NCBI GenBank assembly: GCA_035501255.1
Contig: DATJWM010000010.1
Coordinates: 1 to 10,505, forward strand
From: JAFAZI01 sp035501255
GTDB lineage: Bacteria; Actinomycetota; Actinomycetes; JAFAQI01
DNA length: 10,505 nucleotides
Direction: 5' to 3'
Shown: in pieces, positions 6,505 through 10,505 of the stretch
How the letters are laid out: each line of letters starts with the position of its first letter
Position numbering within the stretch: position 1 is the first letter of the stretch
Notes under the pieces: model-generated
What the model saw: the letters and a program-made list of their open reading frames with translations, nothing else
Database searches by the model: none
Told to the model about the DNA's origin: nothing
Position numbers and translations under genes: made by a program

Positions 6505-6558
6505 GTGAGCGATGGTGTCTGGGTGAGCAATGGTGTCTGGGTGAGCAATGGTGTCTGG
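6505..6558 (+). repeat. Three tandem copies of an 18-bp unit
   Basis: Unit GTGAGCAATGGTGTCTGG; copies at 6505-6522, 6523-6540 and 6541-6558. The first differs by one base (GATGG for AATGG). The period is six codons, so any frame through it stays open (V-S-N-G-V-W repeated on the plus strand), but there is no ribosome binding site or recognisable protein around it, so I treat it as non-coding. Confidence 0.9.
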
Positions 6559-6563
6559 GTTCA

Positions 6564-6607
6564 GGACATATGTCCCAGGTGATATGTCCCTCATGTCTCG
6601 GGACATA
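6564..6607. mobile_element. Cluster of palindromic ATGTCC motifs, possible insertion-sequence end
   Basis: GGACATATGTCC (6564-6575) is a perfect 12-bp palindrome. It is followed by TATGTCCC (6583-6590), a 9-nt spacer and GGGACATA (6600-6607), an 8-bp stem. Four half-sites within 44 bp in alternating orientation look like a recombinase or transposase binding array; I associate this motif style with ends of IS481-type elements in actinobacteria, but from memory only. No transposase gene remains, so at most it is a solo end. Confidence 0.4.
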
Positions 6608-6656
6608 GGTCACACCTTGTCTGGGCGGTGAGGAGGGGGTTCCGGCGGTCGTCGCG

Positions 6657-7013
6657 GTGGCCGAGCCCGGTCTAGGGCGAGGCCGTAGCGGCGATCGCCG
6701 GGCGCGCGAACAGGTTGCGATCGAGCGCGCCGCGGAACTCGAGGCGGACGCGAAACGGGCGCTCGAAGATCGTCGGCGAACGCTCGGTCAGGTCGGCGAG
6801 GCGCTGATCGCCGCCAAGCGCGCCGCGGGCCGCAAGCCGTCGACGATCGAGGCCTACTCCCATTGGCTGCGGATTCACATCGTCGACTACTTCGGGCCCA
6901 CGCCCGTCTACGAGATCACGCGCGAGGACGTCCGGGGCTTCGCGGCGGCCCTCGAGCGCAAGGGCCTCGCTCCCAAGTCACGGGCCAAGCGCGATCCGGT
7001 CCACACTTCGTAG
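6657..7013 (+). pseudogene. Truncated tyrosine recombinase (phage-type integrase), N-terminal domain only
   Basis: 118 codons encode a charged N-terminal helix and then the core-binding SAM-like domain of tyrosine recombinases: TLGQVGEALIAAKRAAGRKP, STIEAYSHWLRIHIVDYFG, PVYEITREDVRGFAAALERK and GLAPKS are all typical in order and spacing. The expected continuation (a helix leading to the R-K-H-R-Y catalytic domain, roughly 200 more residues) is missing; after APKS the frame drifts to unrelated residues and stops. I could not find the catalytic domain in any frame of 7014-7179, so this is a deletion rather than a single frameshift. The start is uncertain (GTG 6657 is the first in frame; a GAGGAGG near 6630 is too far upstream to decide). 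It marks a decayed integrated element with the gene at 7180. Confidence 0.8.
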
Positions 7014-7179
7014 ACCTGTGCGGACAGGGTCGCGGGCCGCGTGTGATCGCCGTCCGCCCACCCGCACGGGCTTTACGCGGTCCCTCGGCGCTGTTTGTGG
7101 CAGCTGAGGCCGGGGTCTCAATCTTCGTGCGGGCGGGGCGGACGGCGAGCGGTGGGCAGGATCCTCGGGTGGTGGGGCT

Positions 7180-8151
7180 GTGATGGGGCGGGAGGCGGGT
7201 TTAGGTCCTGAGACTTTGCGGGTTGGGCGGTTCATCGGAAGGGTGGGAGTTGTGTCGTTGCCGGCGGTGGAGGCCGGGCTTGATCTTGATCACCGAGTGG
7301 TGCGGCGGCATGTCGCGAGGCTCGGGGCGGCGGGCTGGCTGGGTCGGGCGCCGTGGGTCTGGGGCGAGGGGTCGGTCGCGTGGTTGACGGGCCTCGGCGT
7401 CGAGAGCTCGGGGCTCGGCGGCCTGCGGGCGGTCAAGGCGCCGCCGGCGCTGACCACGATCGCGCACGGCGTCCTTGTCGGGTGGTCGGCGGCACGGGCG
7501 GAGAAGCACGGCCGGGTGTGGAGATCGGCGCGTGAGCTCGCGCTAGAGCCGGACCGGTGGGAGGTGACGGTGCGGTGCGAGCGCGGCTACACGACGCAGT
7601 TGCCCGACCTTGCGGTGTGGCTGAAGCGCTCCGGCCCACCGATCGCGCTGATCTCCGAGAGCGGCGGGCGCCGCGAGGACCGGCAGAAGAAGATCCTTGA
7701 GGGTTGGCGAAACGCGGTCTACGCCGGCCAATACTCCGCAGTGCTCTACGACTGCGCCAATGATTCAGTCGCGCACCTGATCAGCCGGCTGGCTGCCAAG
7801 GTCCAGCTCACGCGATCGAAGTTCGGCGTGGTCATCCAGGCACGCGCGCAGGACATCGCCACCCTCTCCCCCGCCGCCACGGACGACGAGGCCGCTCTCA
7901 GCCATCCGCAGAACTCGCCAAAAGCCGCACCCGCCATTGACAAGGTAATTGACACGACGGATGCTCGCGCACCCGTATCGGTCGCGCCAGCGCCGCCCGA
8001 GCAGTCCGAACCGCGGGCTGCGCCGGAGGCCGAAACCGCCGAGGAGGCCGCCGAACGCGAGCGGCGTTATCGGGAGATCTTCGGAACCCCTGAGCCAAAG
8101 CGGCGACGCCCGTGGCGACGATCACACACCTCGTGGCCAGGGACGACGTGA
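7180..8151 (+). CDS. Replication-relaxation-like winged-helix protein of an integrated element
   Basis: 323 residues. Residues about 10-85 form a winged helix-turn-helix (VGRFIGRVGVVSLPAVEAGL, VVRRHVARLGAAGWLGR, then a GEGSVAWLT wing). Residues about 110-215 form an alpha/beta domain with PDLAVWLKRSG (P142-D143), LISESGG (E160), QKKILEGWRNAVYAGQ and AVLYDCAN. This layout resembles actinobacterial replication-relaxation proteins of conjugative elements; the P-D, E and K170 placement also recalls the PD-(D/E)XK nuclease fold, but the exact ExK triad is not present. Residues from about 230 on are low-complexity Ala/Pro/Glu with a basic end (KRRRPWRR), probably disordered. It starts at GTG 7180 or the adjacent ATG 7183. 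The first 200 bp have more G+T-rich codons than neighbouring genes, consistent with transfer. The family call is moderate; the exact role is unknown. Confidence 0.6.
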   Translation: MMGREAGLGPETLRVGRFIGRVGVVSLPAVEAGLDLDHRVVRRHVARLGAAGWLGRAPWVWGEGSVAWLTGLGVESSGLGGLRAVKAPPALTTIAHGVLVGWSAARAEKHGRVWRSARELALEPDRWEVTVRCERGYTTQLPDLAVWLKRSGPPIALISESGGRREDRQKKILEGWRNAVYAGQYSAVLYDCANDSVAHLISRLAAKVQLTRSKFGVVIQARAQDIATLSPAATDDEAALSHPQNSPKAAPAIDKVIDTTDARAPVSVAPAPPEQSEPRAAPEAETAEEAAERERRYREIFGTPEPKRRRPWRRSHTSWPGTT

Positions 8152-8159
8152 TCACGTCG
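8144..8159. repeat. 16-bp perfect palindrome across the stop codon
   Basis: CGACGTGATCACGTCG is fully self-complementary and contains the TGA of the gene at 7180 (8149-8151). It could be a dimeric regulator site or the foot of a terminator structure together with the hairpin just after it. Confidence 0.6.
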
Positions 8160-8180
8160 GCACGCTCGGCAAACGTGCCG
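8158..8180 (+). terminator. Possible terminator hairpin after the replication-relaxation-like gene
   Basis: CGGCACG, a 9-nt loop, CGTGCCG, starting 6 nt past the stop codon. A T-run is lacking, as is usual in high-GC actinobacterial terminators. The placement fits termination; function is inferred. Confidence 0.4.
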
Positions 8181-8352
8181 GCCTACCGGCGCAGGCCTGG
8201 GCGGCTCCGCCGCCGCCGAGAACCGCGTTGCGGACGAAGCGGGTCAGCTGTTGGTTCCCGAGCTCCGTGACTGCGGCCGACTGCCGCTTGCCGCGGGCAA
8301 TACGGGCGCCGTCGGAGCCGGCTATCGAGCCTCAACGACCGCTCCTTCTCGT

Positions 8353-8571
8353 CGTGGCTGTCCCGTAAACGATTGGCGTTGTGGTCGGCTCACAAGGTCG
8401 CGAGGAGCTGTGCCCAACCCCCATGGCGTGACCCCTGGTCACTGGCGTTTTACCCCTCAAAAATGAGGGGTAAAACGCCAAACTTCGGCGAGCGCGTCCA
8501 TGACGCGGCCGGTGCGTTATGACCTCGACACAACGGATCCCACACTCGCCGGGTTTGTGCAGACGGCCTCC
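8353..8571 (+). repeat. Dispersed structured repeat, copy B (219 bp)
   Basis: Second copy of the element at 1129-1347, same orientation, about 90 % identical by eye, with one 1-bp gap on each side of the hairpin. The three inverted repeats are kept: TTGTG-7-CACAA (8379-8395, identical), GTGACC-3-GGTCAC (8428-8442, one pair longer than in copy A) and the 17-bp hairpin (8443-8480). Sequences outside 8353-8571 are unrelated to those around copy A, so the element has sharp borders. I see no terminal inverted repeats or target-site duplication. Confidence 0.85.
8443..8480. repeat. 17-bp perfect hairpin of repeat copy B, AAAA loop
   Basis: Left arm TGGCGTTTTACCCCTCA, loop AAAA, right arm the exact reverse complement. 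The T8448-A8475 pair replaces the A-T pair of copy A, and the loop is the complement of the copy A loop. Confidence 0.9.
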
Positions 8572-8791
8572 GTCCCGAGTGGGAGTCATTGTGCCGTCAA
8601 TGTGGCCCAATAAGACTTCCGCTTCGCCGCCACGTCGCAGGTTTGCCCGGGATTGCTGCTTCGTCGTGAAGCTGCGATCTCGCGGCCGGCCGGTGCAGGC
8701 CGGTCGGCACGTTTCGAGCACCTCAATCGATCGCGCATTGTGATGTCGTTTCACTTCGCGGTCAGATCAACGGTCGGCGGCTGGCACCTCC

Positions 8792-8824
8792 GGTACGGGT
8801 TTTCGCACCGGGGCTTCCCGTACC
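8792..8824. repeat. Inverted repeat downstream of the response-regulator operon
   Basis: GGTACGGG and CCCGTACC separated by 17 nt. It may form a hairpin in the 3' end of the leftward operon transcript, which ends its last gene at 8944; there is no T-run. Confidence 0.35.
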
Positions 8825-8943
8825 ACAGCAGGACTGCGAGCCAAAAGGGTCAAGTTCGTCGTAGTGCGGTGACCACCGCGGACGGCTGCGCCGGTGTCAG
8901 GCCGGACCACCAGGCACACACACGTCGGCTAGGACGCGGAGGA

Positions 8944-9669
8944 TTAGTGGCCGACCGCTGGCATACGCGCGGCGGCGCCGCCTGCCGACTCCGCGAGGAA
9001 AATGCGCGTTGCCGTCACGCGGTGGCTCAGGTTCCCTCGATCGCGGAGTCCAAGCTTCGAAAAGATCGAGTTGACGTGTTTCTCGACCGCCCGCTTGGTC
9101 AGGGATAGCGATTCCGCGATCGCGCCGTTGCTGTCGCCGAGCGCGATCCTCGACAGCACCTCCCGCTCACGCGGGGTGAGCTCCGACAGCCGGGAGGATG
9201 CTGTCCGCACCCTGATCTCGATGAGCGCACCGACGATGAGTGGATCGAGGACGGAGCCACCCCCGGCGACGACCTCAATCGCCTCGATCAGCTCGTGATG
9301 GCTGCGAATGCGCTCCGTTAACAGGTAGGCGCGTCGACCGGTTCCCTTGTCCAGGAGGGTAAGGACCGACGAGGGCTCGACATAGTCGCCTAGCACGACG
9401 ACGCCGATCTCGGGGCTCGTCTCACGCAGACGGGCTGCGATGCGTATTCCCTCTCCCGCTCCCGAGGGCGGCATGCGGGAGCCGATCAACACCACGTCAG
9501 GTTGCGAGCCCGCGATGGCGCTCTCTAGGTCGTTGGCGTTCGAGCACACCGCGGTCGGTTCCACATCCGTCGACCTATCCAACAGCAAGGTCAGAAACTC
9601 GCGAACGAGGTATGAGTCATGAGCTACCGCCACGCGAATCGGCCGCGGGTCCCGACGCTTACCCATCAC
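8944..9669 (-). CDS. LuxR/NarL-type regulator with a degenerate receiver domain
   Basis: 241 residues with the two-domain layout of NarL/FixJ response regulators. The receiver spans about residues 11-135 and a LuxR-type helix-turn-helix about 160-215 (LSELTPREREVLSRIALG, NGAIAESLSLTKRAVEKHVN, SIFSKLGLRD), which binds DNA as a dimer. Key receiver residues are lost: where family members have the phospho-acceptor Asp in DVVLLDIRMP this protein has G63 (DVVLIGSRMP); the conserved Thr is G94 (VVLGDY); the conserved Lys is T118 (AYLLTER); one of the two acidic-pocket residues is H17. It should not be controlled by Asp phosphorylation. Translation starts at GTG 9669 or ATG 9666; the stop of the upstream coiled-coil gene immediately precedes GTG (TAA-GTG), indicating one operon with translational coupling. 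Confidence 0.9.
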   Translation of the reverse strand: MMGKRRDPRPIRVAVAHDSYLVREFLTLLLDRSTDVEPTAVCSNANDLESAIAGSQPDVVLIGSRMPPSGAGEGIRIAARLRETSPEIGVVVLGDYVEPSSVLTLLDKGTGRRAYLLTERIRSHHELIEAIEVVAGGGSVLDPLIVGALIEIRVRTASSRLSELTPREREVLSRIALGDSNGAIAESLSLTKRAVEKHVNSIFSKLGLRDRGNLSHRVTATRIFLAESAGGAAARMPAVGH

Positions 9670-10032
9670 TTACCGCCGGACGTCCGCAGCACCGGACGTT
9701 GGGCCCACCGTTCTGCGGGATGCTCGTTGTCCTTGCAGTTCGGATACCTGCTGTCGCAGGAGCGCGTTGTCGTCGTTCAGTGCGCGATTCGCGCGCCGCA
9801 AGGTGTTTACCGCGCCGGCCACGCTGGCCAGCGCCAGCTCGCGGGCTCGACAACGCTTCCGGAGCTCGAAAAGCTCCTCTTCCAGAAGGGCTAGGCCGCC
9901 GTCGGTGTCGCGCCCTTCGCTCGGCCGGCGCCGATCATCCCGCTCCGCTCCGAGCGGGGTGCGGTCGATCACGGCCGTGAGGCGCGAATCGCCGGCCGTG
10001 GTGGTCAGAGCTAGGTGATTGGGATGGTTCAT
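9670..10032 (-). CDS. Small coiled-coil protein upstream of the degenerate regulator
   Basis: A 120-residue soluble protein. Residues 1-45 are polar and probably unstructured. Residues about 47-101 form a heptad-rich coiled coil (LALLEEELFELRKR, then TLRRANRALNDDNALLRQQVSELQ), and the tail is basic. No enzyme motif, signal peptide or membrane segment is visible and I know no function. Its TAA stop touches the GTG of the atypical regulator, so the two are expected to be made together and may interact; the coiled coil could give the regulator a protein-based rather than phosphorylation-based input. That is inference. The ATG at 10032 overlaps the stop of a possible 7-codon leader frame (10029-10052) through ATGA. 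Confidence 0.65.
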   Translation of the reverse strand: MNHPNHLALTTTAGDSRLTAVIDRTPLGAERDDRRRPSEGRDTDGGLALLEEELFELRKRCRARELALASVAGAVNTLRRANRALNDDNALLRQQVSELQGQRASRRTVGPTSGAADVRR

Positions 10033-10052
10033 GTGCGTATTGAAGCGGCCAT
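10029..10052 (-). other. Possible 7-codon leader reading frame
   Basis: ATG at 10052 opens MAASIRT and ends in TGA that overlaps the ATG of the coiled-coil gene as ATGA. AGGGGG precedes it by only 3 nt, a short spacing. It may couple initiation at 10032, or it may be chance. Confidence 0.3.
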
Positions 10053-10068
10053 GGGCCCCCTAAAAAGA

Positions 10069-10114
10069 ATGGTCGATACTATCCGTAATGATGGTCGACG
10101 TAATGACGGTCGAC
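10069..10114. promoter_or_regulatory. Iterated operator-like repeats between the regulator operon and the PAS gene
   Basis: Two adjacent 15-bp copies of GTAATGAYGGTCGAC (10085-10099 and 10100-10114, one difference) and a third partial copy, ATGGTCGA, at 10069-10076. They lie in the 143 bp between divergent genes and near an AT-rich patch with TACTAT (10077-10082), a candidate -10. Tandem sites in this position are typical of a regulator binding cooperatively; the neighbouring LuxR-type protein is an obvious candidate, by inference. Confidence 0.6.
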
Positions 10115-10175
10115 AGAGGTTGGCCGAGCGAGTCCGCGCCAGCGCTCTTGCATCTCGACACGGCGGTGCCGGACG

Positions 10176-10505
10176 TTGAGTGAGGCGCGACGAGACAGCC
10201 GCGGGGCATTCGGGGTACTCGGCCCCGCTGCGTACCGGGCCTTGTATGAGAACAGCCCCGACGGCGTTCTGTTCACCGTGCCCGACGGGAGGGTGCTTGC
10301 CGCGAACCCCGCGGCTTGTCAGATTCTCGGCAGGACCGAAGCTGAGATCTGCTCGCTTGGGCGACAAGGGTTGGCCGACCTCACCGATGAGCGCTGGCCG
10401 CGCATCCTGGCCAAGCGCACGCGCGCCGGGCATGCCCGCGGAGTCGCGAGAATGATCCGCGCCGACGGCACGCCGATCGAGGTGGAGATGAGCGCGAAGA
10501 TCTTC
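10176..10505 (+). CDS. PAS-domain sensor protein, N-terminal part, cut by window edge
   Basis: The frame is open from 10107 and runs off the right edge. From residue about 20 it reads YRALYENSPDGVLFTVPDGR, then VLAANPAACQILGRTEAEI and, near the end, MIRADGTPIEVEMSAKIF: a standard PAS fold (S-box), a domain that senses light, redox, ligands or small molecules and controls an attached output domain. The output domain (kinase, cyclase or other) lies outside the window. There is no in-frame ATG or GTG before the domain; TTG 10176 is the best start, giving MSEARRDSRG, with only weak upstream ribosome-binding similarity, so the start is uncertain. It is divergent from the coiled-coil/regulator operon and shares the iterated operator region, suggesting a linked signalling pathway. 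Confidence 0.75.
   Translation, partial: MSEARRDSRGAFGVLGPAAYRALYENSPDGVLFTVPDGRVLAANPAACQILGRTEAEICSLGRQGLADLTDERWPRILAKRTRAGHARGVARMIRADGTPIEVEMSAKIF

Larger units (their letters stand above)
6331..6656. other. Gene-free mosaic of short repeats and mobile-element-like ends
   Basis: No supported gene. It contains GGTAATG (near 6340) facing CATTACC (near 6420) as a distant inverted repeat, the palindrome-like GGGGTCAGACCCTG (6371-6384), three tandem 18-bp units (6505-6558), and a cluster of GGGACAT/ATGTCCC motifs (6564-6607). Together with the integrase remnant that follows, this looks like a much-used insertion area. Confidence 0.55.
8152..8943. other. Gene-free 790-bp region carrying repeat copy B
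   Basis: No supported coding sequence. Contents: the palindrome/hairpin at 8144-8180, repeat copy B (8353-8571), a short CCGGCC-6-GGCCGG inverted repeat at 8686-8703, and an 8-bp inverted repeat GGTACGGG / CCCGTACC at 8792-8824 with a 17-nt loop. The last lies about 120 bp past the end of the regulator gene on the minus strand. Confidence 0.6.

Noticed and set aside
6343..6582. Short repeat protein with V-S-N-G-V-W units
   Set aside because: The period of 18 bp keeps the frame open, but there is no start signal or homologous pattern and the surrounding DNA is repeat debris.
8653..9108. Plus-strand open frame overlapping the end of the regulator gene
   Set aside because: Antisense shadow with no domain; the minus-strand LuxR domain is clear.
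10180..10455. Plus-strand open frame beginning with GTG at 10180
   Set aside because: The neighbouring frame beginning at TTG 10176 carries the PAS domain and stays open to the window edge.

Overview
The window looks like chromosomal DNA of a high-GC actinobacterium. Most genes have strongly GC-rich codon use, an actinobacterial-type NAD-glutamate dehydrogenase starts at the left edge, and two exact matches to the Bacillus/actinobacterial LexA operator consensus (CGAACRNRYGTTYG) are present. A member of Thermoleophilia/Solirubrobacterales is my best guess from the gene mix; it is an inference, not a proven placement.

Left part (1-3324). The 5' end of a large NAD-glutamate dehydrogenase gene runs leftwards off the edge. 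Divergent from it is a 107-residue protein of unknown function whose ATG directly abuts a perfect SOS box. About 800 bp without genes follows and holds copy A of a 219-bp repeat. Next come a small split-barrel flavin-binding (PPOX-like) protein and, tail to tail with overlapping stop codons, a Y-family DNA polymerase IV (dinB). The dinB start lies in a second SOS box, itself embedded in a 38-bp palindrome.

Middle (3352-6330). A secreted 554-residue protein of unknown function lies just upstream of dinB on the same strand. Divergent from it is a winged-helix protein of the AlkZ-like DNA glycosylase superfamily with a Q-A-Q motif. With dinB and the two SOS boxes this gives the region a DNA-damage flavour.

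Mobile-element debris (6247-8180). A 40-bp tandem duplication across a stop codon, an 18-bp triplicate repeat, IS-end-like palindromes, a tyrosine recombinase reduced to its N-terminal domain, and a replication-relaxation-like winged-helix protein suggest the remains of an integrated element.

Right part (8152-10505). Copy B of the 219-bp repeat lies in another ~790-bp gene-free stretch. Its 17-bp hairpin stem differs from copy A by one compensated base pair, and the loop changes from TTTT to AAAA. Beyond it is a two-gene leftward operon (a coiled-coil protein, then a LuxR-type regulator whose receiver has lost the phospho-acceptor Asp and the conserved Thr and Lys). This is divergent from a PAS-domain protein cut by the window edge, with iterated 15-bp repeats between them.

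The two features I consider most likely to be undescribed are the paired structured repeat and the SOS-box-controlled small gene.
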